The notes under the pieces were generated by a model that saw only the letters and a list, made by a program, of their open reading frames with translations, searched no databases and was not told where the DNA came from. Positions 39,655 through 52,372 of a stretch of DNA of 64,000 nucleotides are shown in pieces (position 1 is the stretch's first letter; every line of letters starts with the position of its first letter). The stretch lies in the NCBI GenBank assembly GCA_002205965.3, contig NADL03000649.1, positions 682,001-746,000 on the forward strand. Reading direction: 5' to 3'. The position numbers and the translations under genes are program-made. This DNA is from Kappaphycus alvarezii. Lineage: Eukaryota > Rhodophyta > Florideophyceae > Gigartinales > Solieriaceae.

Positions 39655-42298
39655 GAAAAGGGGCAAGCTCGACGCCGTGGAGCCGCGCTTGCAGCGTGAT
39701 AAGGGCTGGTCGACGGACGCGGGCTGCGGCTACGTGTCATACGTTGCTGATTACAGATCCTGCGGGATCCGACTTCCCGCCAATGGGATCAACATTCCAA
39801 CACACTCCTGTGGTCTGCGTAGGGTGTGTCGTTACTGGTCGTCTTCGAGGTTGAGTACTTTGCTCCGGAATTTCGTGAACGCCGCCCCCTGCAGGGACTT
39901 GGTGAAGAAGTCACCGCGCATTTCCCCTGTGGGGCAGTACTTCACGACAAGTTCCTCGGCGGATACTCTGTCGCTGATGAAGAAGTAGCGAATGTTGATG
40001 TGCCTCGTCCGCTTCCCGCTCGAACCTCGCCCGTTGGTCTCCAGGAGGATGGCGCTTTTGTTGTCCCGGTACAGGACGTTGTCCTCAATATCGTACCCTT
40101 GTTCGTTGAGAAAGTACCGGGTCCAAAGCACCTGGGGCAGAAAGTCACTCGCGCCGACCAATTCGGCCTCGGTCGAACTGCGGGTGTTGATTCGTTGGCG
40201 GGTGGAGGAGCTGTAAACAGAGCCCTTTCCCAGACTCATCGTCCCGCCGCTTTGGCTCTTCATATCGCTGGTGACAGCGAACGCGGCGTCGACCTACCAT
40301 TTCACCACGCGGGTCTCACTTGCCTCGAGCGTTAGTGGTAGTTCCACGGAGCCACGAAGATACGCCGCCATACTTCCAAGCTTTTTCAAATCGTGATCAT
40401 CGGGCGACTTGACGCGCGTGCAGAGGAAGGCCACCGCTTGTTGATTGTCCGGCCTCGCGCGCTTCGACAGGTAGAGTAGCTTCGCCGTAAGATGATGAAA
40501 TTCTGCAGCCTTCTTCTCCTCGATTTTTGGTGCGTTTTAATCGATGTCGAAAAAATTGAATTGCGGCCGGTGTGACTTGCGGTTCCTGTGAAATCGCTAG
40601 GTGCCTCGGCGAGCAGATCGGTGATAAATTTCACCATTTTCACTGGCACCTTCCCCGAATATGTAAAGTCCACGTCTATTCCGAGGTACTCGTGGATCTT
40701 TCCGCGACAGTGGCGTACGCCTGCCATATTTTTGGCTAAACCACTCTGAAAGTTCGTCGTTCACGGTCGGGTCGACGTGGGTAACCATAAAGTCGTCTAC
40801 ATGCCAGCCCATAGTTTGTTGAGACCCGTTAACGACGCGATTGGCGACAAAATAGTCGTATGGATTTACTTTGAATCCCAGGCTGGTTATGTCATCGAGA
40901 ACGTGTTACCAAAACAACAAAGCCGATTGTAGCATTCCGTGCAGTGCCTTCCGTAGCTCGGCGTACAGGACCGGCCGGCCCTTCTCAACTGTGACGTGTG
41001 GGCGATAGAGTTTGGGGTCGATATGCGTTAATAGCTCAGCCATCCGTTCCTCGAATCAGATGAGCACACGCTCATTATTATCAAGCTCGGTCTGCAGGAA
41101 TGCCCCTGGTATGTCTATGACCATGACATCACGCCGTTCCGTGGCGGCGACGGTGATGATTAGGAACACCGCTTCGGTGGAGATGGTCGGCGACGATGGC
41201 TCTATTCTCGACGTGTAGCGTCGCTGCTTAAGCCCATCGGCGCACCACCGTCCTTTTACAGAGCCGTCGCGTTTCTGCTTCAGGAACATAAGGTATTGGA
41301 GCGCATCACCGCGCTCACGTCGACGGAGGGATGCTGGCGGCCTCGGACGCATGACCTCGAGTTCGTGAATTTGGAGCATCTCGCTACGGACGGCCTCATC
41401 ACCTCGCTTGCTAAATAGCTTTAGTTCCTTTTTCACGCTGTACTGGGTGAGGAGCACATTGATGAGGGGAGCTAGCGATCCGTCATGCCCGTTTAACCCG
41501 ACTGGTCCAAAAATTGGTGGAATCGTTGTTTCGGCCCGCTGAGCCATCAGAGCTTTACGGTCGAATAGGGGCTCTTTTCGTGCCCGTAGCCCGTACGCGC
41601 CTGACCTAGCTCCGTAGCGCCTGCCCATCTCCTCGTCCAGCGTCGTGCCGGGAACACCACCTCCTTTCTCTGTACTCAGTGCGTCTGTTGCCGGCATCTC
41701 CCCCTCATTTGCACGCAATCCTGCGCTTTCTGCATCATCTTCCCCAGCCTCACCTTCTGCCGGATCATTGTCGCCCATGGCGCGGCCCTTTTCATCGGGT
41801 GCCACGCGGTCTTATTCGCGCCCAACAGGTTCATCGGCGAACATTTCCTCATGATGTTCCTCGTGACCGCCGCCCTTTTCCGGGCTGAACGTGTTTTGGT
41901 GCGCCGCGTGTTCGCCGTCGTCTAGCCCGCCGAGTGCGTCATCCCACTCCTGCTCTTCACCTGGATCGCTGCCAGGATTGTCGAGTTCAGGCTCCGGCTT
42001 GATGGTGACCCTCTCCATTTGGGGCGCGACTGGCGTCGGCGGGGCCGCCTGTTCCTGTGTGTCTTCGGCATGCTGGTGTGTCGTCTGATTGGGGGTTTCT
42101 TCGTCATCCTGGCCGTCGTCGCTGCTCTCGTCGTCTGACTCTGTCGAGCTATCCTCACCTGAAGATGCGCTGCTTATGGACTGACTGCCCAATATGTCCT
42201 TATCTAGTTCAGCCTCGTTTTGACGGTCGCCAAACCACTTATTCGACATCGATGAAAACGCATGCTTGCCCATCTCATCTGTTTTCAAGTGTTATAGC
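39655..42298 (-). mobile_element. Algal-type (CoDi-like) Copia fragment with 3' LTR
   Basis: A minus-strand Copia, truncated in or before the integrase C-terminus. Order: acidic linker (41812-42288, SSGEDSSTESDDESSDDG), RT start (41056-41805), RT palm (40597-40812), RNase H (39832-40263), then an LTR that begins TGTTGGAATG at 39802 (reading leftwards) and continues to about 39655. Wording such as SSTEAELVGASDFLPQ and RTRHINIRYFF is, to my knowledge, characteristic of the CoDi-type Copia of diatoms and other algae. GC content is higher than in neighbouring elements. Confidence 0.85.
39832..41805 (-). pseudogene. RT and RNase H of the CoDi-like Copia
   Basis: 41056-41805 reads FLKQKRDGSVKGRWCADGLK, then DVMVIDIPGAFLQTEL. 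After a stop and shifts, 40597-40812 has MGWHVDDFMVTHVDPTVNDE with the catalytic VDD. 40386-40727 overlaps it in another frame (HEYLGIDVDFTYSGKVPVKM). 39832-40263 is RNase H with INTRSSTEAELVGASD and EMRGDFFTKSLQG. RT is split by at least one stop and two shifts; RNase H is open. Confidence 0.85.
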
Positions 42299-42640
42299 AG
42301 AGCTTAAGTCTGCTCCAATTGCTACAATGGCGCTACCGGCGCATATCAGTGATCGATTGCAGCCACTTAATGTATCTGTATTTGGGGCTTTCAAGAACTA
42401 CGTTAACGAAGCTATCATACAGAAGTCTTTTAGTTACGGCTTACAATTGTCTTCAGGCTTCACAAAGCTATGTGGCCTTCATTAATGGAACGATATTCAA
42501 GAATCTTACAACCTAGCAGTAAACGAGAAGAATATTGGCGATGATTTTAGAAGAACTGGTCTTCGGCTCCTGAATATCGCGGCCTCAGCTGGATCTAGGG
42601 TTTGTATATCAATCTGTTGTCAAGATTTCCTGCCTGTGTG
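42299..42640 (+). pseudogene. pogo/Tigger-type DDE transposase, C-terminal part
   Basis: The plus frame at 42057-42485 ends with IATMALPAHISDRLQPLNVS followed by VFGAFKNYVNEAIIQKSF, matching the LPxHxSHxLQPLDVxVFGxxK motif just after the second Asp of CENP-B/Tigger transposases. After the stop another frame has WNDIQESYNLAVNEKNI. The motif begins where the CoDi-like Copia is cut (about 42299). Upstream catalytic parts are missing. Confidence 0.72.
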
Positions 42641-43135
42641 GGATTTGGTTCATAAGACAGGAGTACTCACTCTGGATATGAAGAGCGGTGGTCCGCCGAA
42701 ACCAACAGTAAAATGTGTATTTGTGGACCCATCAGTTGGTATTGAGGTTTCTCGCTCAGATTTGTCTGCTATTACAATCCTTGGAGGAGAAGAATCGCGA
42801 GGGGCAACCTGGAAAGCGGTTCAATTTTGAGCTACAAAGGATGCGAGAAGGAGCAGAACAGTCGCGAAAACGCGTCTGAATGGATACATTAGCGAGATCA
42901 AAAGCGCAAAATCTCGTCTTGCTCTATGAGGAAGAGATTTCAGTGGCAAGAACGTTCAAAAAACGGAGTTGGGCAATATGAAACCACCTTGAACAGAAGA
43001 AATACTCTAAAATTACACCAAAAACGGCCAAAAACTACTAAGACCACACCTGGTACACGTACTATACTTCACGCACAATCTCATGTGATTGCGCCAGATA
43101 ACGTAGGTAAATAACTACGCGGTGGTATTTACGCC
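42641..43135. other. Probable continuation of the pogo-type element; no clear motif
   Basis: Frames at 42636-42830 and 42926-43114 are basic and short. They may be the C-terminal tail of a jerky/Tigger-like protein, but nothing specific is recognised. Confidence 0.35.
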
Positions 43136-45900
43136 CCCTGGAGGCTTTACCACACGGAGATGAAACTCCGGAAAGTCCACTAACGCATCGCGCTAACCGC
43201 GGCGCTCATTCATGCCCGTAGCAGGGAAGGATCACCCCACACGAAAACTAAGGGGTACTTCAAGACGCGGAATACAACAGGGACGACCACAAACCCCCGC
43301 GCAAAAACTATACGGCGCCCAACCACGGAAGAAACGCTGCGGGTATTACCGCCATCCACCCATCATCCACGCAGTCGCAAGACAGACAAAACCATACACA
43401 CGGTCCTATACCCCTCTCACCTGCAGTCACCCTCGCCGTGCTAATGCCGATTCATTGGTCTCACCCATTGGCTAAACCAGATCGCCCCTTCCAAGCTCAA
43501 GAGTATGGAAAAGCTCAATCTCCCTCTACTACTACCTTCTGAACTCAGGAACAGCATCCCTTCTCTCCACTTCCAGGTATGATGGCTAGAAAACTTCCAA
43601 AAAGCACTGCACCAGCATCAGACAGTTCGACCTCCGCCCGAACACAACAATGTCGCCGAATCGCGGTGTTTTTTCCAAAGACTCCAGAAGTACAGCAATA
43701 TTTCATCACAGTGACGGACGTGCACAGTAGAATAACACACGCACAACTGCTACGGCAATTATAGGATGCCAATGACACCCTGAATAGCATGGTCGCCAAG
43801 ATTACCAGAAACTTAGGTATGACCGCCGCCCACAACCACTGCGACAACGCAAATGCGTTCCTCAAAACCGTCCTCGTCCGTAACTTCGGCATGTGCGCGA
43901 CATATCAAGACGTATTTGGAAAAAATAACAGACATCCGTACTCTCCGTGCCCACTGCGCGGCCTCATCATTCCACCGTTTTGCATGTTCGGAGAAAACAG
44001 GCACATACCGGTCTTTACGCAAATCATGAAGAGGTCCTCCAACCGCTCCATATTGGTGCGCTACTTATTCAACCCGGACGGAACACACTACTGCCTACTC
44101 AATCCGGAACAACTACTCACGGCACGCATCTCCGACTATCGCCCGTACAACCTCAACTATGATCCACAAAGACTGCATCATCACTAGATCCCCCCTCAAC
44201 AGAGACGCAAAGCCAGGAAAGCCAACCTTCATTATCTCTCGCCATCCCTCCTTGCACACTCCAAAAAGGCCAGCTCTCGCTCAGACGCAGCTCGCTGGCA
44301 GCCGGCCTAAGAAACGAAAGCGGAAATGCACCACGAATTCGTCACGTTCCAAAAACTGCCGCGCAGAACCATACTACCAGACGCAAAGGTATAAAAATCT
44401 ATCATCAACTTCTCTTACAAGTACGACGCAGATGGTGCCATAACGGGACACAAGGTATCCTCTAATTTCCCGAGCCATCTCCTCAAAGCTAGGAAAAAAT
44501 TCGACCCCATGGCTCTCGCGGTTCACACTGCCGACGGAGACGCAATCAGCAGAGTACTACCCATGGCAGTACGCAAAAACATGACAATACGGCAATTGCA
44601 CCTCGAAAACGCGTTCCTGTACGAACCGTACAAGGGACCTACCCCGTTGTTGCTTGAGACCATGCTACCATTCCAAGGGGCACCACAGGACACCAATACC
44701 ATCGCCCAAGTTGTTCGGAACATTTAAGGCAACTCTCAAGCAACCAGTACGTATGCGCGAGGCATATGCAACCACCTCATACAACACGGCTACACATGGA
44801 TGGAAGCACACAAAAACATGTACTGCAAACGGAACGGACAGGACATATTTATTATGGCAGTCACCATAGATGACTTTGGGGTAGCTACAGGACAAGATGA
44901 ACTTTACCAATTACTCTTTGACGTACTTCAAAGCAAATATAGATCAAGTATTTAGGCGCTGCTTCGCATCTCGTCGGATAGAGCACCATGCACGACCAGG
45001 CCGTGAAGACCATACATATCTCCAAGCCGCACTTGGCCCAGGCCTTCATCAACGAGATGCGCAAGCATGCAATTCACCCTGCCTCCACCCCGTACTTCTC
45101 CGGAATTGAACTATCCACACGCCGGCCTGATGTGTCCATACTTAGCACGACGACATACCCCTATACCCGAGCCTTGGGAATGCTTCGGTATCTCGTTGAC
45201 TCGACTTATCATGACCTGTCATTTATTGCCAGTACGCTCGCACGCAAAACAGCACAACCAGAGCTACGACACTGGAATGCCCACAAGCAAGCGGCTAGAT
45301 ACTTACAGGCTACAGAAACGCATGGAATCCTGTACATTGTATGGCAAACCAGTCATGGACATACTCCAGAGCCAGTCAGACTCTAACTTCGCCGCGTGTG
45401 AGGGCATTAGACAGTCGAACTACGGCAAACTGGTCTACCACACGGGCAATCTCACCTCATGTAGTTCGCGACGGATAAAAAAGTTGTCAACAGCACGTGC
45501 GAGTCGGAGTACATCGCCACTAGCCGCACGGTACTGCAAAACCGATGGATTCGATGGATTCTCGGAGAGCTTCAAGTCGCCTTTATCCCACCCACACTGC
45601 ACGAGGTGTAAAAAAAGACGGCGCAGTCAATCGACGAGTCCCAATCCCACAATCGGCACAGAAAGTATATCAAAGTACGCTACCATCACCTTCGGGAGGC
45701 CGCCGACAGCCGGTAAATCACCATTTTTCATACTCTGTCCACAATCATTCAAGCTGAACTCTTCACTTAACCCATACCACTGGCAACGTTCCTACGGCAG
45801 CGCGAAAAGTTGTACTTGTTACCCGCCAGCCAGCTCATATCCGAGCTCCTCTATGGTCTATATAAATTTCCCTGATCTGGTCTCCGAGACTGGTTAGGCA
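43136..45900 (+). pseudogene. Decayed Copia element (plus)
   Basis: Many short frames in order. Basic segments at 43212-43475, which may be Gag. Integrase-like pieces at 43579-44190 (VQQYFITVTDVHSRITHAQL; IMKRSSNRSILVRYLFNPDG). RT scraps around 44500-44950. The RT/RNase H connection at 44988-45386 (YTRALGMLRYLVDSTYHDLS, HKQAARYLQATETHGILYIV). RNase H from 45370 (SDSNFAACEGIRQSNYGKLV and, in another frame, CESEYIA). Stops and shifts are frequent. No LTRs were found. Confidence 0.7.
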
Positions 45901-46319
45901 TAAGTGATTGGAAGTACAACAACGCTGGTCTATGCTTTGCAGCTTCGGGGTGAATTTGCAACATAAAATCAATTTTACCAGGACGACTACTCAAGCTTGG
46001 GTTTGCAAGGGTGCAATCAAGTTACTAATTTCTTGGAATCTGTGGACGGCATTCCGTCGTTAAGGCATGGTTACACCGTTTTTAGAAGATATTTGTCTTT
46101 GGAAATCTGTTGGGCACTTCGCAGGCTCCTGGGATTCCCACCTTTCGTAGGCACGTAAAAACATTATTTATCACCAGATATTGGGAGGGGATTCCCTCAA
46201 AAAGCTGAGTACTCAGGGGCTATTTTCGCCTGGAAAAGAGGATAAGTCCTCAGAAAAGTTAGTACAATGGCATATAATTGCCATTAGGAGGCTAAATTTG
46301 TCCTGTAAACAGAGAAAAT
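45901..46319. other. No gene recognised
   Basis: AT-richer sequence between two retroelement remnants, without a notable frame. It may be the leader of the gag-like remnant that begins at 46320. Confidence 0.4.
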
Positions 46320-47127
46320 GGTTCGCCCAGGGACAAGAGCAAGCCTAAGTAATGACATACCTGAATCTACTTTGGAAAGTGATATGTGCCAGATGCATAG
46401 GACGGATATCGTGAAGGATGTTGCTCAGGAATCCAAGCCAGAAGAAATATCAAAGGACGGTCAGTATTCTTTCGAGGTAGTGGAATAAATACACAGGGCA
46501 GTGAATGGTATCTCGACCGCGCTTAAGGAAATCGTAGAACTTGCCCAGAAGGTGAGTAGAGCTACGAGGCTTTCGGTACGTAGATCCGTTGCAAGCAACA
46601 CGGGAAGAAGTCATCTGATCGGGCTACCCGGAGACGAAGCTCATCAGGTGAGATATAGGGAAGAGATTTGCAGCATATATTCAGTGCATGTTGCACATAG
46701 AAGGTACGAGAGTTCTTTGGAGAACTCTAGTTGCCGTTGGGACAAGTTTCATATCTTTTAAAGTCCAAAGTGGAGGAAATAACAAGATACCATGCCAATA
46801 GGTATCCTAGGATTGATGATACCGTCGTTGAGACAGGGGATCCATCAACGAGAGTGTTCCAAGGTTCTTTGCGAACTTCAAAGAAGGCATCTAACAATGA
46901 GAGGAGAAGGAGTGGGAAGAAGGGATCATTGGAACAGCATCTCAAGATACAGCTCTAAGGCCAGTAGTCGCCCAGATATACCCGGGATAGTGACTTACTG
47001 GAGGCCTTGGCTCCCCTGTATGATATTCATAAGGAACGAAAGCTAGTATTGGAGGATATCCAGCAATGGATTGAGTTCCGTGCTCGGAGGGAGGTGGAGG
47101 ATACGCTTTTCGGTAGAGAAACTTGAC
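46320..47127 (+). pseudogene. Gag-like remnant of unknown retroelement
   Basis: From ATG 46320 (MVRPGTRASLSND) an acidic 56-codon frame ends at TAA, and the same kind of coding sequence continues (46501-46761, IVELAQKVSRATRLSVRRSV; 46731-46958), ending with DIQQWIEFRARREVEDTLFG at about 47127. Charged, helix-rich and interrupted by several stops. There is no zinc knuckle. It may be the N-terminal Gag of the Copia-like family seen at 47940-50000 and 58430-62092, but this is a guess. Confidence 0.4.
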
Positions 47128-47939
47128 GGGAGTCGGACTCCAGACCCCCACAGACCCTGTAGGTGGGACGCGGTTTCATCACTAACTAAATCATGCGCGA
47201 ATCATGACGGGCCAGGTACCCTCACATAACTGCGAGGATCCCTAGGTGCCGGACTCCCGAACCCTCGCATGACCCGCTGGTAATGAGATGATTTTAGCTA
47301 CCTGTCGCATCCTTACACACACAGCATGGGTATATATAATCCCCATGAGACTTATCAAGGGGGCTCGTGGTGGGGATCCATTTTCACATTTTTATCCAAG
47401 CCAGTCTCTTCCAGTAAATTACGAGGCCATTTTGGGCCAGGATCCGGTGATATTCGCTATTCACAATCGCTCTGTTCCTTTTATAGATTTAACTTAGCTT
47501 TCCTCCAACTTTCCTCAAAATGTATTCTCAATTCACTTTCGTTGGTCGTAAATTTCCCAACCGATATGAATTACGACGACTGGTCTGCATTTTCAGACTC
47601 AATTATACCGCGCAAATATTCCAAATTCACAGGACACCTTCTTCATTCACCACCTCACTGGCACGAGTCCCCTCCTGGCCCATTCTTCATTTCAATAGAC
47701 ATCTTTCATTTACGTTCTCCGGGCTAGGAAAAAATTTCCTCGAGGGTCTCGAAGCTCATTCCCACATTTTCATTTAGAGCGTAAAATATTCAGTTCAGAA
47801 TACATCTGCTACGACGCTTGTAAAACCAATGAGAGCTCTTTCATGTACAAGAATCCAAACATAAACAATAAAACATACACGACAACATCTTGACTACGTG
47901 TAGATAGTAATTATGCAGCCATCATTTCACAATTCCCCC
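47128..47939. other. Non-coding; possible LTR/promoter region with TATA box
   Basis: A TATA box (GGTATATATAATCCCC) lies near 47330 after a stretch with imperfect repeats of CCGGACTCC and GACCC (47130-47280). No TG...CA pair could be matched. Frames 47326-47777 are not recognised. Confidence 0.35.
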
Positions 47940-50000
47940 AGAAGGACCAGAATGTTCGTCCTTCAATTCTCATCCTTATTCGTAAGTTGGTGAGACTTAT
48001 GGTTTGGAAGCTCTAGCCTTCTAGGCGCTAGTACCGTATGTATCATTTTCTCTGTCTCATGTTTGTCTTTCGTGAGGCCATCTACAATAAAGACCCTTCC
48101 TTTGATCCATTTCAATCTGTAAAGCTCCACACACTCGAAAGAGTCCCGTATCTGCTGCACTGTCTATCTAAATCTGTATTCTTTCTGCTCGTGCAGTGTT
48201 GTGAGCGTGTCGAATATTCCCTTGCTTCCTACGTTCATGGCATGGGTTATAGTATCATGAAGAGTTACTGACCATAGGCATTATCGCACATCTTATCCTC
48301 TATCATCAGCTGCGGCACTCAAAAGAATTTCAACTCCATCAGAAGAGTGGCAGACATGCTTCTGCCTGAAAATAGAGCAATTAATCGTGTGAAAGTACCT
48401 GGAGTCATCTCTTACCCTGTATTTTATCCCAACTATCATTCTAGTATGCCTGTACAGTTGCCTCGGATTGATGTTGATCGATGAATCGGAAAACTTGATC
48501 ACTTCAATTTCCTCGACTGCAAATTACGGTCTCGAAAATCTGACCTCTTGTGCCGAAGAAAGTATTCCTTTGAGCACGCAGTTCGCATAAACGAAGTCCT
48601 TGACTTTTAAATTGGGAACGTGTTCCTGCATCAGCGATCAGTGTAGATATGCCACATTTGAAACCCCTGAAGCTGGCCACATTAGCTCCCATGCAAGCTT
48701 CCGATACGAATCTCTCCCAAGTTTCGTTGCTGATGATTCCAAATCCGCATATTTCCTATTTCTGACCTCTATAGTATGTATCCCTTCGGCATAATCTCTC
48801 ATACTGAACACTACATCCCCATTTACGCCTCGTTTCAATATGAATCCGTTGAACTTGATATTACCGGGCGGTATATATCTATTGAACGTCAACCCCCGAG
48901 AAATCACCGAGGAAAACTTCTCCATATGCAAGGTATCAACTGCCATCAGTAGGTTATCCGTTAATTTTGCTACCAAAAAAATTATTCATCCCCTTTTCAT
49001 CCTGCCGTATATATGTCTGGCTCTTAGGGAATGCCCTTTCGATACATGCTCTGCACAGTAACCAGACTTCCAAGAATGTCGCCCACTGTCGTTTTTCCTC
49101 ACTTACACCATAAGGAAGCTTCAGTAATCTCTACAACAACACTCTATGTGCCTTCCATTCCTGTGGAGGACAGTTGAATATTTCTCTTGTGATCGGACCG
49201 CTTTGAAGGTAAGCGCCCTTGATATTCACGCATCTCTAGTTGAATTCGAGCACACATATTATTGATAAAAGCAGCCGAAAAGTTCCGAATTTGGCATTAA
49301 ATGAGTCGTTCCTGACCCTAACGCGTTGCGGATCTCTGTTGGCGTGTGGAAATAGGCTGGCCTTTAGTCGCTTGCTTCCTCTTTCCTTATTCTTAACCTT
49401 CTAAAATACAAGAGAGGTTACCACGTTCGCATCCCTCGAAACTCTTGATTCCTCCAATTATTAGTACGCCCTACTCCAGTTTACTTCGATTTCCTCATTC
49501 ATTGCTTTCTCAATTTGCCACTCAGGAGCACGACCTATTCTTGAGCGATTGTTTTGATAGTTTCACATTAGTTCGTACAGTTGATCCAATATCTCATGCT
49601 CTACCGACTCAATTGATGAGATTGGTTCCGGGCCTTCCACTGCACAATAATTGCCTATATTCATCTCTGTCATCATATCAGTGTTCTCTCCAGGGTCAAG
49701 ATTCAGATGGCCCTTACATGTGATCCCCAATAATCCAGAAACTTCACAGTTCGTATCTCTCTCTCTATCCCGTGCCCCCGGGTCCTCCTTTTACAGCATG
49801 TCCCCAAGATTATCTTCCCGTAAGTCCTTGCCAAGTTTTCCTTTTGGTACTAACCGGATATGTTTGTACTCGAAATGCATTGGAAGTCCTCTTTCACACC
49901 CCATTGGCGAAAACATGCCAGGTTCCATTAAATTTAGTCTTAGTGGGGTTCGTGTATTTTCTGTAATTGCTCTCGCCACTTTCATCGGCTATATCGCCTT
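47940..50000 (-). pseudogene. Copia-like element (minus), RT to RNase H
   Basis: Reading leftwards: a fragment at 49791-49985 (HFEYKHIRLVPKGKLGKDLR), then a poorly preserved region, then RT/connection at 48638-48976 (LLMAVDTLHMEKFSSVISRG, DYAEGIHTIEVRNRK, SYRKLAWELMW), RNase H at 48293-48502 (MIKFSDSSININPRQLYRHT ... CHSSDGVEILLSAAADDRG) and its C-terminus at 47963-48160 (WIKGRVFIVDGLTK). The same family occurs in plus orientation at 58430-62092. Stops and shifts throughout. Confidence 0.68.
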
Positions 50001-50338
50001 TCCATAACACTAAGTTCTGTCCTTGTAACAATATACGACGGAAGCGCAAACATTGCAGGTGCTCTCTGCTTTCTTTCTCAGCAAGTACTCTTCAAATGAA
50101 TCGGCCTTTCTATAACATCTTACGAGCATCGATGATGGGGTTTTGGTCTCGTACACTTCCTCAGACAAGCAAAAACATGCATCTTCTAAGTAAAGGTAGA
50201 AAAAAACATGGGCCGCCTGTCACATCGCCTCGTTCTCACATTTTTTGATGATTTCGATAGAATTTTTGTTTTCAAAATCAGATGTTTCCAAATATTTAAC
50301 CATGGTGCACAGAGTGTCTCACCCAATATGTAAATTGA
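50001..50338. other. No gene recognised
   Basis: Probably decayed sequence of the minus-strand Copia-like element. No motif seen. Confidence 0.35.
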
Positions 50339-50644
50339 CTAGTTGTGTGCCTTTTGTAGTCTTCGACGTCGAGATAAGCTAAAAAGCGAATCATTCATTG
50401 TCTCTGGGCTCAAATTTGTGGTACGAAGCATCAGAATGTCAAACTGTCCTTTGCATATTGCATCTAATGATTGAATATGGTTTGTGTATCCAGAGATGGT
50501 CGTGTTGTAGCAAGCAGTAATATCTGAAGTCCTCTCATCAAGTATGCGTTGACAGACTTGTATCTCGGTCAGAAGATTGACCTCTCTACGCACTTTTTTG
50601 GTCGAAGAGTCTTCACCAATAGCTTCAACTATGTCAGATATCAT
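50339..50644 (-). pseudogene. Open frame of unknown function, 101 codons
   Basis: A minus frame (VRREVNLLTEIQVCQRILDE and so on), helical and charged. It lies upstream of the minus-strand Copia-like element and could be part of its Gag. No known domain is recognised. Confidence 0.3.
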
Positions 50645-52005
50645 GCGCGATCACGACTTTCTATCATAAAATTACCTTTTTAACTTAACTTTTCAAGACT
50701 TTCCGCCCTTTTGAAGTAGCTCCTGTGCCTGAAAATCGCAAGAAAGGAATATAAGGCGTCCTGCTCAATTACGAATCGCTTCTGATTTCTTTTCAACCTG
50801 CGCGAAGACAGAAATCATATCCATCCATTTATTTAATGTATCACATTTAATGTATCACGATACGTGACTTCACTGCCCAAGTTTGTGACACAGTTAGGGG
50901 ATTGCAACACATAATCACCGCAACACATATACTATACTCCACGACAACCTGTCTGCCAGAAATACGCGCTTGCATTCACCGTTATCCGCCCCAAAGGACC
51001 GGTCAAGGCAGAAGGGCATTACATCCGGCATTCCTCCAAGTCGCTAGACTCGCGTCCGCGACAAATCGCATTAACCGCCCCTCGTTCAAGCCTTGGTGAA
51101 GCTAATGGGATGATTAAAGTAGCCGTGGTTACTGGTCCTCAATGAATACTATAACAGGGCCTCAATGGATACCGTAACGGGGCCTCAATAGGTACTGTAC
51201 GGTGATGCTACTGTAAGGTACTTCTTTGGATGTATGAAGTTTACCTCTACATTCAAGCAAGGAGGTTCCTGGCCGAGGGGTTAAACGAAAGGCGAAGTGC
51301 ACCATAAAGGCGGAGGGACAAGGCCGATGAAGGTGAACCGGTATGCGTTGGGTCTCCTCAAAGGACGAATAGGCAGTGAGTAGCAACTCAATCAGCTGAC
51401 ATACCCTGTAAACGTAGAGAAAACCGAGTGATAAATCGACAGCATTCCTGGCAAGGAGTAAGAACCAACCACGGCATGGAGACGGCAGCGAACCACCGGA
51501 GACAAGGCGCCAGTCAAGCCTCCAAGCACTATGGATGCTTACATTCACGGCGGACTTGGCGAGACCCTCCGCTCCGCCATATGCTGGATGTCGTCTCTGC
51601 AATTCGTTCACGTTATCCCGAGCCTGATGTCCAAGCTGCTATGGGCTTTGTATCCGAAATTTTTCTCTCCCTTCAATCCCAGCTAGAAACATCTCAGGAC
51701 CTGTTGGAACCCCCGGCCGTGTGTAGTACTGAGACTTTGTAGGGCTTATCAGTAGAACAAAAAATAAATTACCTAGTTGTGTTCGCTTAAAGTATACACA
51801 GATTCACTAAAAGAAGGTTAGTCAGAAGTAGCATCGGAAAGGGAGTTGTTCCAATGGGTGGGCGTGTGTCCGATAGGAATAAAAGGGGGAAACCTTGTCG
51901 GGACGCCTACCTGGAGACCGCAGAGTAGTAGACTCAGGGGTGCTTAGCTCCTTTACTTTTTCGCGCTGCCCCTACCCGCTCTCCTTATCCCCTGGACTTT
52001 AGCTG
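50645..52005. other. No recognisable gene; contains a short tandem repeat
   Basis: Frames at 51162-51611 (minus) and 51428-51742 (plus) overlap on opposite strands and show no known motif. The piece encoding HMLDVVSAIRSRYPEPDVQA at about 51590 looks protein-like but is short. Confidence 0.4.
51137..51204. repeat. 23-bp tandem repeat, three diverged units
   Basis: CCTCAATGAATACTATAACA and relatives begin at 51137, 51160 and 51183. The last unit ends in GGTACTGTACGG. A related CCTCAATG segment lies near 54689. Confidence 0.8.
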
Positions 52006-52372
52006 TTTTGGACAGCATTGTCCAAGAAACAAAAAGAGATTTTGAATAAATTTTACAAAATTTTTGACCTAAAATTACTTAATTATGGTCCCAAAACACC
52101 CAAACAGCCACCCTCAAACGATTTAACGCCAAAAAGGAGGCGCTCCTTTACTTTTTGAGACTCAATGGACTTCAGAATTGAACTTTAGACTGGTTTTGGA
52201 CAGCATTGTCCAAGAAACAAAAAGAGATTTTGAATAAATTTTACAAAATTTTGACCTAAAATTACTTAATTATGGTCCCAAAACACCCAAACAGCCACCC
52301 TCAAACGATTTAACGCCAAAAGGAGGCGTTTTGAGACTCAATGGACTTCAGAATTGAACTTTAGACTCAATT
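52006..52372. repeat. 188-bp tandem duplication containing the left end of the piggyBac-like element
   Basis: TTTTGGACAGCATTGTCCAA begins at 52006 and again at 52194. The two units are almost identical apart from small indels (an extra GCTCCTTTACTTTTT in the first, one T in a T run). The second copy is taken as the left terminus of the transposon. Confidence 0.88.

Noticed and set aside
51162..51742. Overlapping frames on both strands
   Set aside because: No motif, no homologous wording elsewhere in the window, and a mutually antisense arrangement.
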